A stretch of 54,668 nt of DNA from Paraburkholderia nodosa DSM 21604 (GCF_000519185.1 NZ_JAFA01000050.1:1-54668); one strand, 5' to 3'; counted from the stretch's first letter, positions 43,629 through 53,197 are shown. Program-made: numbers and translations. Notes: generated by a model not told the origin, from the letters alone.

Positions 43629-44447
43629 ATGCGAGATATGCCGACGCCCACCCTGCCGTTCGCCTCGACGCTGTTCGAGTCGAACCGACGCTTGCCGCGT
43701 GCCGAAGAAACGGTCACCGCGCAGCATCGGCTGCAGGTGGCCTGGGCTCGCACCGACGAGGAGCTGCGCGAAGCCCAGCGCCTGCGCTACCGCGTTTTCG
43801 CCGAAGAGATGGGCGCACGCCTCACGGGCCCCGCCGGCCTCGACGTCGACGCCTTCGACGCCTACTGCGACCACCTGCTCGTGCGCGACCTCGACACGCT
43901 CAAGGTCGTCGGCACCTACCGCGTGCTGCCGCCGCACCAGGCGGCGCGCATCGGCCGCCTCTATGCCGAAAGCGAATTCGACGTCTCGCGCCTCGCACAT
44001 CTGCGCCCGAAAATGGTCGAGGTGGGCCGCTCGTGCGTGCACCCCGACTACCGCAGCGGCTCGGTCATCATGTCGCTGTGGGGCGGTCTGGGCGGCTATA
44101 TGCAGCACAACGGCTACGAGACGATGCTCGGCTGCGCGAGCGTCGCCATGGCCGACGGTGGCCACTACGCAGCGAACCTGTACTGCGCGATCGGCGCGGA
44201 CGCGCTGACCGCGCCCGAATACCGCGCGTTCCCGCACACGCCGCTGCCCGTCGAGGAACTGCGCACCGGGACGCCCGCCGTGCCGCCGCCGCTCATCAAG
44301 GGCTATCTGCGCCTTGGCGCGAAGATCTGCGGTGCGCCCGCCTGGGACCCCGACTTCAACACCGCCGACTTCCTCACCCTCTTCCGGCTCTCGGAAATCA
44401 ACGAACGTTACGCGCGCCACTTCCTCGGCGAAGCCGTCACGCGTTAA
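43629..44447 (+). CDS. OlsB-like N-acyltransferase (GNAT)
   Basis: This 272-residue protein is of the GNAT-fold group that includes L-ornithine N-alpha-acyltransferase OlsB and hemolysin-like acyltransferases. RLRYRVFAEEMGA, YCDHLLVRDLDTLKVVGTYRVL, GRSCVHPDYRSGSVIMSLWGGLGGYM and GYLRLGAKICGAPAWDPDFNTADFL are the conserved blocks. OlsB attaches 3-hydroxyacyl chains to ornithine, the first step in phosphate-free ornithine lipids. OlsA is not in view, and other amino-acid acyltransferases are possible. CCAGGA precedes the ATG; a TTG at 43590 is less likely. Pho-box-like repeats upstream fit phosphate-limited expression. Confidence 0.82.
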   Translation: MRDMPTPTLPFASTLFESNRRLPRAEETVTAQHRLQVAWARTDEELREAQRLRYRVFAEEMGARLTGPAGLDVDAFDAYCDHLLVRDLDTLKVVGTYRVLPPHQAARIGRLYAESEFDVSRLAHLRPKMVEVGRSCVHPDYRSGSVIMSLWGGLGGYMQHNGYETMLGCASVAMADGGHYAANLYCAIGADALTAPEYRAFPHTPLPVEELRTGTPAVPPPLIKGYLRLGAKICGAPAWDPDFNTADFLTLFRLSEINERYARHFLGEAVTR

Positions 44448-44498
44448 GGCCTCGCCCGCCCTTCAGTCGGCAAAAATCGGTGGGCAAAATCAGCGGAC

Positions 44499-44536
44499 AA
44501 AAAAAGCCCGGCTCACAAACGAGCCGGGCTTTTTTA
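44499..44536. terminator. Bidirectional terminator, acyltransferase/ppx
   Basis: AAAAAAAGCCCGGCTC and GAGCCGGGCTTTTTT form a strong stem with an 8-base loop between the converging genes. A- and T-runs allow action on both strands. Confidence 0.92.
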
Positions 44537-44562
44537 TCGGCGAGACGCGCAGCACGCGGCGC

Positions 44563-46074
44563 TCACTCCTCCGTATAGACCACGCGATACGGAATGCCGA
44601 TCTTGCCCCATTCCGCCGCCTCCTGAACGAGGTTGTAATCGGTGAGCGGATTGTTCTGGACCCACGCATTGGGCAACAGCACTTCGTAGCCGTTCCCCTC
44701 CTCCTCGACCGTGATGTGCGGCAGGCCGACATCGGCGCGGCGGCGCGTCAGCAGCGCGGCGAGGCGCAGACAGAACAGCAGCGTCCATTCCACATCGCGC
44801 GTTTGCGAGAGCTTGCCGAGCTTGCCCACGTGGCCGAGCACGAGCGCGGCGAGACGCGCCTGGTCGGTGCGCGAGAAGCCGGGCATGTCCGCGTTGCTGG
44901 CGATGTAGGCCGAATGCTTGTGGTACGCACTGTGCGAGATGGAAAGCCCGATTTCGTGCAGCGACGCCGCCCACGTGAGGAACATGCGGTTCTCTTCGCG
45001 GCGCTCCTCGTCGGGCTCCTCGAACTGGTCGTAGAACTTCACGGCGAGCTCGCCAATGCGCCCCGCCTGCGCGCGATCCACGCCGTAGCGGCGCATGAAG
45101 CCCTCCACCGTGACCGTACGCATGTCCTCGTGCTGCGAGCGGCCCAGCAGGTCGTAGAGCACGCCCAGGCGCAGCGCGCCGTCCGTGGTATCGACATAGT
45201 CGATGCCGAGCTCCTCGAACACCGCGATCATGATCGAGAGGCCGCCCGCCAGCACTGGGATGCGGTCGGGCTTGAGCGCGACGAGCTTGAGCCGGTTGAC
45301 GTTCTCGGCCTTGATGAGCGCGCGCTTCAGGCGCTCGAGGCCGCCGCGCGAAATGCCGTGCGTGATGCCGGGATCGTTGAAGCCGTTCGCCTCGACGAGT
45401 TCCGCGAGCGCGCGCGCCGTGCCCGACGAGCCGATCGCCTGGTCCCAGCCGGTCTTGCGGTAGTCGGCGGAAATGATCTGGATTTCGCGCGTGGCCGCGA
45501 GTTCGGCCTGGCGCATGGTGTACTCGTCGACGTTGCCCGAGGGGAAGAACTGCCGGCTATGGCTCACGCAGCCGATATAGAGGCTTTCCATGCGGATCGG
45601 CGTGTAGTGCGCACCGATGATGAACTCGGTCGAGCCGCCGCCGATGTCCACCACGAAGCGCTTGCCCGCGCTCGCCGGTACCGAGTGCGCGGCGCCCGCA
45701 TAGATGAGACGCGCTTCTTCGCGCCCCGCGATCACTTCGATCGGGAAGCCGAGCGCGGCTTCCGCTTCGGTGAGGAACTCGCGCGAGTTCTTGGCGACAC
45801 GCAACGTATTGGTCGCCACCGCGCGCACCTGATCGGGATGGAAGTCGCGCAGGCGCTCGCCGAAGCGCTTGAGCGCATCCCAGCCGCGCACCTGCGAGGC
45901 GCGGTCGAGCAGTTTGTCCCTCGAGAGGCCGGCCGCGAGGCGCACCGGTTCGCGCAGCGCGTCCACCGGGTAGATCTGGCTGCCGGCGTCGGTTTCCTCG
46001 ACGCGGCCTACGATCAGACGAAAGCTGTTCGAACCGAGATCGACGGCGGCAAGCAGTTGGGGGTTGGTGACCAT
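44563..46074 (-). CDS. ppx: Exopolyphosphatase
   Basis: This roughly 503-residue enzyme of the Ppx/GppA phosphatase family releases phosphate from polyphosphate. LAAVDLGSNSFRLIVGRV is the N-terminal nucleotide/phosphate motif. VVDIGGGSTEFI and SIMIAVFEELGIDYVDTTDGALRLG are further conserved blocks. The C-terminal HD-like region includes the FLTWAASLHEIGLSISHS stretch. The start is uncertain: ATG 46074 gives the canonical N terminus, while the frame extends to 46215. It is divergent from ppk across a Pho-box-containing spacer. Confidence 0.92.
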   Translation of the reverse strand: MVTNPQLLAAVDLGSNSFRLIVGRVEETDAGSQIYPVDALREPVRLAAGLSRDKLLDRASQVRGWDALKRFGERLRDFHPDQVRAVATNTLRVAKNSREFLTEAEAALGFPIEVIAGREEARLIYAGAAHSVPASAGKRFVVDIGGGSTEFIIGAHYTPIRMESLYIGCVSHSRQFFPSGNVDEYTMRQAELAATREIQIISADYRKTGWDQAIGSSGTARALAELVEANGFNDPGITHGISRGGLERLKRALIKAENVNRLKLVALKPDRIPVLAGGLSIMIAVFEELGIDYVDTTDGALRLGVLYDLLGRSQHEDMRTVTVEGFMRRYGVDRAQAGRIGELAVKFYDQFEEPDEERREENRMFLTWAASLHEIGLSISHSAYHKHSAYIASNADMPGFSRTDQARLAALVLGHVGKLGKLSQTRDVEWTLLFCLRLAALLTRRRADVGLPHITVEEEGNGYEVLLPNAWVQNNPLTDYNLVQEAAEWGKIGIPYRVVYTEE

Positions 46075-46378
46075 CGAAGGGGCAGGCTCCATGCGTGCAT
46101 ACAGAGACGAACGCGCGGCCATGCGGGCTTGTTGCTCCGCCGCCGCGCTGTCCAAATGCGTCATTTTAAGCGTAGCCGACTTCACCATGTCGCTCCTCGC
46201 ATTGGTCATGACCATGGGTACTTTTACCCAGGGTGCATGTTCGCAACGCGTCTTGTCGATTTCGTGAAAATGCGGCGTAAAATTTATGACACTTCGAATG
46301 TCACAATAAAGTCATATTACTGTGAGAATTTCCGAGCGTCCGTTCGAATCTATTCCTGACATTCCGTTTTCATTGCCG
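46075..46378. other. Divergent intergenic region ppx/ppk (304 bp)
   Basis: It contains the Pho-like repeat array at 46298-46326. The rest, toward ppx, is open in the ppx frame (MVMTNARSDMVKSATLKMTH) but looks non-family and may be leader. No other RNA gene or repeat is seen. Confidence 0.5.
46298..46326 (+). promoter_or_regulatory. Pho-box-like array upstream of ppk
   Basis: ATGTCAC (46298), AAGTCAT (46309) and CTGTGAG (46320) lie at exact 11-bp intervals and resemble the PhoB half-site CTGTCAT. They lie 53-81 bp before the ppk ATG. PhoB control of ppk (and possibly divergent ppx) is inferred. Confidence 0.6.
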
Positions 46379-48442
46379 ATGTCCATCCGCTATCCCCTAC
46401 TCAATCGCGAACTGGGCATTCTGGGATTCAATGAGCGTGTGCTCGCACAGGCGTCCGATCCCGCTGTTCCTTTGCTGGAGCGCTTGCGCTTCATCTGTAT
46501 CACCAGCAGCAACCTCGACGAATTCTTCGAAGTCCGTATGGCCGGGCTTCAGGAGCAGATGCGCGACAACCCGGGCGTGCTCTCGCCCGACGGCATGTCG
46601 CTGCAGCACGTGTACGACCTCGTGGTCGAGCGCGCGCAGCGTCTCGTGCATCGCCAGTACCGCATGCTGCACGACACCGTGCTACCCGCGCTCGAACAGG
46701 AAGGCATTTACTTCCACGGCACCGACGCCTGGAACGAAGCGCAAACCGCATGGGCGCGCAACTACTTCCTCGACGAACTGCTGCCCGTTCTCACGCCCAT
46801 CGGGCTCGATCCCGCGCACCCGTTCCCGCGCGTGCTCAACAAGAGCCTGAACTTCGTGGTCGAACTCGAAGGCAAGGACGCCTTTGGCCGTCAGGCCGTC
46901 ATGGGCATCGTGCAGGCGCCCCGCGCACTGCCGCGCCTCGTGCGCATGCCACAGGAACTTTCCGGCTTCCAGCACGGCTTCGTGCTGCTCGGCTCGCTCC
47001 TGCAGCGCTTCGTGGGCGAGCTGTTTCCGAGCCTCGTCGTGCGCAGCTGCAACCAGTTCCGCATCACGCGCAACAGTGAACTCTTCGTCGACGAAGACGA
47101 AATCACCAACCTGCGCGTGGCGCTGCAGGGCGAACTGCCCGCGCGGCACCTGGGCAATGCGGTGCGGCTCGAAGTGTCGGCGGAAACGCCCCCGCATCTC
47201 GTGAAGCGCCTGCTCGACGAAAGCGGTCTCGACGAAAAGGACTGCTATTTCGTCGATGGCCCCGTGAATCTCGTGCGGCTCATGCAGCTGCCCGAGATGG
47301 TCGATCGCCCCGACCTCAAGTTCGTGCCGCACGTGCCCGCCATTCCGCGGCGCATCGCCGCGAACAGCAACATGTTCGACGTGATCGATCAGGGCGACGT
47401 GCTCCTGCATCATCCGTACGAGAGCTTCCAGCCCGTGCTCGAACTGCTGCTGCAGGCCGCCAACGATCCGAACGTCCTCGCGATCAAGCAGACGATCTAC
47501 CGCACCGGCACCGACTCGCCGCTCATGGACGCGCTCATGCAGGCCGCGCGCAACGGCAAGGAAGTGACGGTGGTGGTGGAGCTGCTCGCGCGCTTCGACG
47601 AAGAGACCAACATCAACTGGGCCGCCCAGCTCGAAGCCGTGGGCGCGCACGTGGTGTACGGCGTGGTGGGCCACAAGTGCCACGCCAAGATGATGCTGAT
47701 CGTGCGCCGCGTGCCCGTGAACGGGCGCATGGTGCTGCGCCGCTACGTCCACCTGGGCACGGGCAACTACCATCCGCGCACGGCGCGCCTCTACACCGAC
47801 TTCGGCCTCATGACCTCGGAGCCGAAGATGTGCGAGGACGTGCACCACGTCTTCCAGCAGCTCACGGGCATCGGCGGCGAGCTGCAGCTGCACGATCTGT
47901 GGCAGTCGCCGTTCACGCTACATCCGAAGATGATCGAGGCGATCCGCAACGAAGCCGATGCCGCGCGCGCGGGCAAGAAGGCACGCATCGTCGCGAAGAT
48001 GAACGCGCTGCTCGAGCCGACCGTGATCGACGAGTTGTACGAAGCATCGCAGGCCGGCGTGAAGATCGACCTGATCATTCGTGGCGTGTGCTCGCTGCAG
48101 CCGGGCGTGCCCGGGCTCTCCGAGAACATCACGGTGCGCTCGATCGTCGGGCGCTTCCTCGAGCACCACCGCATCTATTACTTCTATGCGGGCGGCAAGG
48201 AAGACGTCTACCTGTCGAGCGCGGACTGGATGGATCGCAACCTGTTCCGCCGCGTCGAAGTGGCGTTCCCGATTCACGACCGCAGGCTCAAGCGCCGCGT
48301 GATCGCCGAAGGGCTTTCCACCTTCCTCGGCGACAATCAATCGGCGTGGCTCATGCAAAGCGACGGCCACTATCGCCGCCGCCGGGCGGGCAAGGCCGTG
48401 CGCAATGCACAGTTGAGCTTGCTGGCGAAGTTCTGTCCGTGA
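46379..48442 (+). CDS. ppk: Polyphosphate kinase
   Basis: This 687-residue enzyme of the PPK1 family matches the E. coli length (688). MSIRYPLLNRELGILGFNERVLAQA is the N-terminal domain. The catalytic region includes VHLGTGNYHPRTARLYTDFGL; His458 probably corresponds to the phosphorylated histidine. FLEHHRIYYFYAGG is the second His motif, and DWMDRNLFRRVE completes the C-terminal domain. It makes polyphosphate from ATP reversibly, opposing Ppx. The ATG at 46379 is chosen; a GTG at 46322 lies in the Pho region. A terminator follows. Confidence 0.96.
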   Translation: MSIRYPLLNRELGILGFNERVLAQASDPAVPLLERLRFICITSSNLDEFFEVRMAGLQEQMRDNPGVLSPDGMSLQHVYDLVVERAQRLVHRQYRMLHDTVLPALEQEGIYFHGTDAWNEAQTAWARNYFLDELLPVLTPIGLDPAHPFPRVLNKSLNFVVELEGKDAFGRQAVMGIVQAPRALPRLVRMPQELSGFQHGFVLLGSLLQRFVGELFPSLVVRSCNQFRITRNSELFVDEDEITNLRVALQGELPARHLGNAVRLEVSAETPPHLVKRLLDESGLDEKDCYFVDGPVNLVRLMQLPEMVDRPDLKFVPHVPAIPRRIAANSNMFDVIDQGDVLLHHPYESFQPVLELLLQAANDPNVLAIKQTIYRTGTDSPLMDALMQAARNGKEVTVVVELLARFDEETNINWAAQLEAVGAHVVYGVVGHKCHAKMMLIVRRVPVNGRMVLRRYVHLGTGNYHPRTARLYTDFGLMTSEPKMCEDVHHVFQQLTGIGGELQLHDLWQSPFTLHPKMIEAIRNEADAARAGKKARIVAKMNALLEPTVIDELYEASQAGVKIDLIIRGVCSLQPGVPGLSENITVRSIVGRFLEHHRIYYFYAGGKEDVYLSSADWMDRNLFRRVEVAFPIHDRRLKRRVIAEGLSTFLGDNQSAWLMQSDGHYRRRRAGKAVRNAQLSLLAKFCP

Positions 48443-48469
48443 TGCCTTGACGGATCGATCACGCTGAAC

Positions 48470-48507
48470 GCAAAAAAAAGCCGCTTCGAATGAAGCGGCT
48501 TTTTCGA
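48470..48507. terminator. Bidirectional terminator, ppk/phoR
   Basis: AAGCCGCTTC and GAAGCGGCTT form a 10-bp stem, with A8 on the left and T5 on the right. It sits between the converging genes. Confidence 0.92.
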
Positions 48508-48523
48508 TTGCGGGGGCGTTTCG

Positions 48524-49837
48524 TTACACCGGCGCCGGCTGCCTTCTCGTCGTGCGCGCGGTCGGGAAGCGCACCGTGAACGTGCTGCCCCGCCCTTCCT
48601 CGCTCTTCACTTCGAGCGCCGCGTCGTGACGCTGCAGCACGTGCTTGACGATCGCAAGGCCCAGTCCCGTGCCGCCCGTGTCGCGCGAGCGGCTGCGATC
48701 CACGCGATAGAAGCGCTCGGTCAGGCGCGGAATATCGGCGGCTGGAATGCCAAGGCCGCTGTCGGTGACCGCAAATATCGCGTTGCCGTGTTCCGCGCGC
48801 CAGGACAGATGCACCGTGCCGCCGTCCGGCGTGTAGCGCACCGCGTTGGTCGCCAGATTGCCGAGCGCGCTCATGATCTCGGTTTCGGAACCGGTGACGC
48901 TCAATCCATCGTCGAAATCGGCCGTGATGCGGTGATGCCCGCCCGAGAGGCTTTCGGCGTCCTCGCGCACGTGCCCGAGCACCGCGCGCATATCGACCAT
49001 ATGGTCGCCGGGCTGACGCCCCTCGCCTTCGAGCTTGGCGAGCACGAGCAAATCGGTGACGATGTGGCGCATGCGCGAGGCCTGTTGCTCCATCAGCTCC
49101 AGGTAGCGGTTGCGCTCGGCTTCGCCAAGCGGCAGTTCGCGCATCGTCTCGAGGAAGCCCGAGAGCACCGTGATCGGCGTTTTCAGCTCGTGCGAGACGT
49201 TGGCCACGAAGTCGCGCCGCATGGCGTCGGTGCGCTCGAGTTCCGTGATGTCCTGCGACAGGATGAGCTTGCGGTTCTCGCCGTACGGAAACACCTGCAC
49301 CGAGATCACGTTCTGACGCTTCGCGCCCATGCCGCGCATGATCAGCATGTCCTTGTAATCGTGCGAATTGAGGTAGCGCACGAAGTCGGGCTGACGCACG
49401 AGATGCGTGATGTGCTGGCGCAGGTCGCGCTTGGCGTCGAGGCCGAAGTGGACTTCCGAGATCGCGTTGCACCACTCGATCTGGTCGTGGTCGTCGAGCA
49501 TGGCGACGCCGTTGGGCGAAGCCTGGATCGCCTGGATGAAACGCGAGTGCTGCTGCTCCACCTGGCGCACCTGAGCGTGCCAGCGCTTCGCGAGCTTGTG
49601 CAGACGGTAGTAGATTTCGCCCCAGATGCCGGGAGCGCTCGGCACTTCGCCGTAGACCGGCGCGTCGAGCAGGCGCCAGAGGCGCTGCTTGTGAAACGTG
49701 CTGAAGAGCATTTGCGCGAGCAGCGCCAGCACGGCGATGCTCAGCGCGATCTTGACGCCGAAAATCGCGCCAACACCCGCGCAAATGAGCGCGAGCAACA
49801 CGATCGATACGAGGGAGCGCGCCCAGATGATGTTCAT
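48524..49837 (-). CDS. phoR: Phosphate regulon sensor histidine kinase PhoR
   Basis: This 437-residue inner-membrane sensor has two N-terminal helices (about 8-26 and 29-45) and a charged linker. A PAS domain covers about 95-205 (VAMLDDHDQIEWCNAISEVHFG). The HisKA phospho-acceptor is His216 (VSHELKTPITVLSGFLETM). The HATPase motifs are NLATNAVRYTP, TDSGLGIP and GGTGLGLAIVKH. It phosphorylates PhoB when the Pst system is starved of phosphate. It lies downstream of phoB on the minus strand with 132 bp between them, and ends at the bidirectional terminator. Confidence 0.95.
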   Translation of the reverse strand: MNIIWARSLVSIVLLALICAGVGAIFGVKIALSIAVLALLAQMLFSTFHKQRLWRLLDAPVYGEVPSAPGIWGEIYYRLHKLAKRWHAQVRQVEQQHSRFIQAIQASPNGVAMLDDHDQIEWCNAISEVHFGLDAKRDLRQHITHLVRQPDFVRYLNSHDYKDMLIMRGMGAKRQNVISVQVFPYGENRKLILSQDITELERTDAMRRDFVANVSHELKTPITVLSGFLETMRELPLGEAERNRYLELMEQQASRMRHIVTDLLVLAKLEGEGRQPGDHMVDMRAVLGHVREDAESLSGGHHRITADFDDGLSVTGSETEIMSALGNLATNAVRYTPDGGTVHLSWRAEHGNAIFAVTDSGLGIPAADIPRLTERFYRVDRSRSRDTGGTGLGLAIVKHVLQRHDAALEVKSEEGRGSTFTVRFPTARTTRRQPAPV

Positions 49838-49969
49838 GTTCCTGCGATCGAAGATAAATACGGTCGGATGCGGGCACGCGACATCTAGTGACTACCGCGC
49901 GAGTACCGGCGGCAGTGAAACGGCCGCGCCGCCCGGTGATTCACCCTGCGGCGCGGCCATGGATCCAGC

Positions 49970-50671
49970 TCAGGCGCTCTTGGCGAGACGGTAGCCGCTG
50001 CCGCGCACCGTTTCGATCATAGCATCGCACCCAGCGGGCTTGAGCGCGGCGCGCAGACGCTTGATATGCACGTCCACCGTGCGCTCTTCCACGAACACGT
50101 GATCGCCCCACACCTGGTCGAGTAGCTGCGTGCGGCTGTGCACGCGCTCGGGATGCGTCATGAAGAAGTGCAGCAGGCGGAACTCGGTCGGGCCGAGATC
50201 GAGCTTGATTTCCGAGCCTTCGGCGGCGGCCGCCACGCGGTGCGTGGCCGGATCGAGCTTCAGACCGTTGATCGCCACCACGTCTTCCGTGAGCTGCGGC
50301 GCGCGGCGGCGCAGCACCGCCTTGATGCGCGCCATCAGCTCCTTGGGCGAGAACGGCTTCGTCACGTAGTCGTCAGCGCCGATTTCGAGGCCGAGCACCT
50401 TGTCCTGCTCGTCGCCTCGCGCGGTCAGCATGATGATCGGAATATGCTTCGTGCGCTCGTTGGTGCGCAGGTCGCGCGCGAAGTTCACACCCGACTTGCC
50501 CGGCAACATCCAGTCGAGCAGGATGAGATCGGGCAGCACGTCGCTGATCAGGTTCTGCGCCTGCTCCGCGTTGTAGGCGCGGATCGGGCAGTGGCCTGCG
50601 TGCTGCAGGTTCACCGAAATCAGCTCGGAAATGGCGGGCTCGTCTTCGATGACGAGAATGCTGCTAGGCAT
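49970..50671 (-). CDS. phoB: Phosphate regulon response regulator PhoB
   Basis: This 233-residue regulator has a receiver domain with phospho-acceptor Asp53 (LILLDWMLPG) and acidic pocket IEDE. Its C-terminal winged helix is of the OmpR/PhoB type (VHSRTQLLDQVWGDHVFVEERTVDVHIKRLR). It is phosphorylated by PhoR and binds Pho boxes, such as the arrays before the OlsB-like gene and ppk. ATG 50671 has AGAGG seven bases upstream; a GTG two codons earlier is less likely. It follows phoU by 31 bp. Confidence 0.97.
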   Translation of the reverse strand: MPSSILVIEDEPAISELISVNLQHAGHCPIRAYNAEQAQNLISDVLPDLILLDWMLPGKSGVNFARDLRTNERTKHIPIIMLTARGDEQDKVLGLEIGADDYVTKPFSPKELMARIKAVLRRRAPQLTEDVVAINGLKLDPATHRVAAAAEGSEIKLDLGPTEFRLLHFFMTHPERVHSRTQLLDQVWGDHVFVEERTVDVHIKRLRAALKPAGCDAMIETVRGSGYRLAKSA

Positions 50672-50701
50672 CGGCACCTCTTGACCTTGTTACCTGTTGA
50701 A

Positions 50702-51406
50702 TTAGCTGAGTGCTTCGCGTTCGAGGGCGTCGCGCGACTTGTGGCGCACGTCGGTACCCTTCACGATGTAGATGATGAATTCCGCGATGTTCTTCGCGTG
50801 GTCGCCGATCCGCTCGATCGCCTTGGCGATGAACAGATAATCGAGGCCCACCGAAATCGTGCGCGGATCTTCCATCATGTAGCTCACGAGCTTGCGCACG
50901 AACGCGCGGAATTCCTCGTCGATCGCCTTGTCGTCGCGCACGATCTGCGCGGCGGCCACGGTGTCGAGGCGCGCGAACGCGTCGAGCGCGCGGCGCAGGA
51001 TCGACACGGCCATTTCGCCCGAGACCTTGATTTCGGCGATGTTGACGGTGCGCGAAGCGCCGTCTTCCATCAGGCGCTTGGTGCGCTTGGCGATCTTCTC
51101 GGCTTCGTCGCCGGCGCGCTCGAGATTCGTGATGGTCTTCGAAATGGCGAGCACGAGGCGCAAGTCACGCGCGGCCGGCTGGCGGCGCGCGATGATATTG
51201 CTGCACTCCTCGTCGATCTCGACTTCCATCGTGTTGAGGCGGTCTTCGGCGGCGATCACGCGTGCGGCGGCCTCGCTGTCGAAGTCGTTGAGCGCCTGCA
51301 TTGCCGTGATGATCTGCGATTCGACGAGGCCGCCCATTTCGAGCACCTTCGACGAAATGAGGTTCAAATCGGCGTCGAACTGGCTGGACAAGTGTTTGTC
51401 GGACAT
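50702..51406 (-). CDS. phoU: Phosphate transport regulator PhoU
   Basis: This 234-residue cytoplasmic protein is all-helical, with two PhoU domains (about 15-105 and 120-210). Conserved acidic blocks appear, such as EVEIDEECSNIIARRQPAARDLRLVL and RIGDHAKNIAEFIIYIVKG. It joins the Pst transporter and PhoR to signal phosphate sufficiency and limits phosphate uptake. It lies between pstB and phoB in the order pstSCAB-phoU-phoB-phoR. The start has GGGAGCAAA upstream. Confidence 0.96.
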   Translation of the reverse strand: MSDKHLSSQFDADLNLISSKVLEMGGLVESQIITAMQALNDFDSEAAARVIAAEDRLNTMEVEIDEECSNIIARRQPAARDLRLVLAISKTITNLERAGDEAEKIAKRTKRLMEDGASRTVNIAEIKVSGEMAVSILRRALDAFARLDTVAAAQIVRDDKAIDEEFRAFVRKLVSYMMEDPRTISVGLDYLFIAKAIERIGDHAKNIAEFIIYIVKGTDVRHKSRDALEREALS

Positions 51407-51425
51407 GATTTGCTCCCTGCTCCGA

Positions 51426-52286
51426 TTAGCCGAAGCGGCCGGTGATGTAGTCTTCCGTTTCCTTGCGGACCGGCTTGATGAAGATCTTTTCGGTGTCGCC
51501 GAACTCGATCAGTTCACCAAGGTACATATATGCAGTGTAGTCCGAGCAACGCGCGGCCTGCTGCATGTTATGGGTGACGATCACCACCGTGTAATCGCTC
51601 TTGAGTTCCGCGATCAGCTCTTCAATACGGCCCGTGGAAATCGGGTCGAGCGCCGAGCATGGCTCGTCGAGCAGCAGCACTTCGGGGCGGATCGCAATGC
51701 CGCGCGCGATACACAGGCGCTGCTGCTGGCCGCCCGAGAGGCCGTAGCCGCTCTGGCCGAGCTTGTCCTTCACTTCGTTCCAGAGCGCGGCCTTGGTGAG
51801 CGCCCATTCCACGCGGTCATCCATTTCCGGGCGCGAGAGCTTCTCGAACATCTTCACGCCGAACGCGATGTTGTCGTAAATCGACATCGGGAACGGGGTC
51901 GGCTTCTGGAACACCATGCCGATACGCGCACGCAAGAGCGAGATGTCGCGCTTCGTGGTGAGCAGGTTTTCGCCGTCCATGAGGATCTCGCCCTCGGCAC
52001 GCTGCTCCGGATAGAGCGCGTACATCTTGTTGAACGTGCGCAGCAGCGTGGACTTGCCGCAGCCCGACGGGCCGATGAACGCCGTCACCTTGCCTTCGGG
52101 AATCTGCAGGTTGATGTTCTTCAGCGCGTGATACTTGTTGTAGAAGAAGTTCAGGTCCTTCACTTCGATCTTCGGCTTGCCCAGCGCCGGCAGGCGTGCG
52201 TTCTGGGCGGGATCCGCAGGTTCAAACCCAGCGGAGGGCGCATTGCCGTGCGCAGCGGTGTTGAGGTGACTCTCAGCCATGTTCAT
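51426..52286 (-). CDS. pstB: Phosphate ABC transporter ATP-binding protein PstB
   Basis: This 286-residue ABC ATPase drives phosphate import. Walker A is GPSGCGKST, the signature is LSGGQQQRLCIARG, Walker B is VLLLDEPCSALDP, and the switch histidine is in VIVTHNMQQA. A 35-residue hydrophilic N-terminal extension (HLNTAAHGNAPSAGFEPADP) precedes the ABC domain. Start ATG 52286 has GGAG about seven bases upstream; ATG 52280 is an alternative. It begins 14 bp after pstA. Confidence 0.97.
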   Translation of the reverse strand: MNMAESHLNTAAHGNAPSAGFEPADPAQNARLPALGKPKIEVKDLNFFYNKYHALKNINLQIPEGKVTAFIGPSGCGKSTLLRTFNKMYALYPEQRAEGEILMDGENLLTTKRDISLLRARIGMVFQKPTPFPMSIYDNIAFGVKMFEKLSRPEMDDRVEWALTKAALWNEVKDKLGQSGYGLSGGQQQRLCIARGIAIRPEVLLLDEPCSALDPISTGRIEELIAELKSDYTVVIVTHNMQQAARCSDYTAYMYLGELIEFGDTEKIFIKPVRKETEDYITGRFG

Positions 52287-52300
52287 CGGGAACTCCGCCC

Positions 52301-53197
52301 TTATTTCTTCGAAAATACCGTGCGCGCGAGGATATTCAGACCCAGCACGCCCAGCGTGATCAGGAAAACGCCGGCCCACGCAAGCGACTGCCACTGCGCA
52401 AACGGGCTCATCGCAAACTTGAAGATCGTGACCGGCAGGTTCGCGATCGGTTGATTCATGTCGGCGCTGAAGAACTGGTTCGACAGCGCGGTGAAGAGCA
52501 GCGGCGCGGTCTCGCCAGCGATACGGGCGATTGCGAGCAGCACGCCCGTCACGATGCCCGCGATCGACGCCTTGAGCGTGATGGAGAGCACCATCTTCCA
52601 CTTCGGCGTGCCGAGTGCGAAGGCCGCTTCGCGCAGCGCGTTCGGCACGAGCTTGAGCATGTTCTCGGTCGTGCGGATCACGATCGGAACCTGCAGCAGT
52701 GCGAGCGCAATCGCGCCGGCCCAGCCGCTGAAGTGGCCCATCTTCGCCACGACGAGCGCGTAGACGAACAGGCCCACGACGATCGAAGGCGCCGACAGCA
52801 GAATGTCGTTGATGAAGCGCGTGACGCTCGCGAGCCAGCCCTTCTGGCCATATTCCGCGAGATAAATACCCGCGAGAATGCCGATCGGCGTGCCGACGAA
52901 CGTTGCAATCACGACGAGCAGCAGGCTGCCGACAATGGCGTTGGCAAGACCGCCGCCATCGGTGTTCGGCGGCGGCGTCGACTGCGTGAACAGATCCAGC
53001 GAAAGACCGCCGATGCCGAGCGAAATCGTCGTGTAGAGAATCCACACGAGCCAAAGAAGGCCGAACGCCATGGCGGCGAGCGAGAGCGTGAGCGCGATCG
53101 CGTTGGTCACGCGGCGGCGGCGCTGCAGCCTGTCGCGCATGCGATCCAGTTCGGTGCCGTAAATCGCACCTGGAATTTTCATCATCGGTTCGCTCAT
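52301..53197 (-). CDS. pstA: Phosphate ABC transporter permease PstA
   Basis: This 298-residue inner-membrane permease has six predicted helices. The conserved EAA-type loop appears in ALREAAFALGTPKWKMVLSITLKASIAGIVTG. The N terminus contains a basic stretch (RDRLQRRRRVT). It pairs with PstC. Its start overlaps the pstC stop by four bases (ATGA), so translation is coupled. Confidence 0.97.
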   Translation of the reverse strand: MSEPMMKIPGAIYGTELDRMRDRLQRRRRVTNAIALTLSLAAMAFGLLWLVWILYTTISLGIGGLSLDLFTQSTPPPNTDGGGLANAIVGSLLLVVIATFVGTPIGILAGIYLAEYGQKGWLASVTRFINDILLSAPSIVVGLFVYALVVAKMGHFSGWAGAIALALLQVPIVIRTTENMLKLVPNALREAAFALGTPKWKMVLSITLKASIAGIVTGVLLAIARIAGETAPLLFTALSNQFFSADMNQPIANLPVTIFKFAMSPFAQWQSLAWAGVFLITLGVLGLNILARTVFSKK

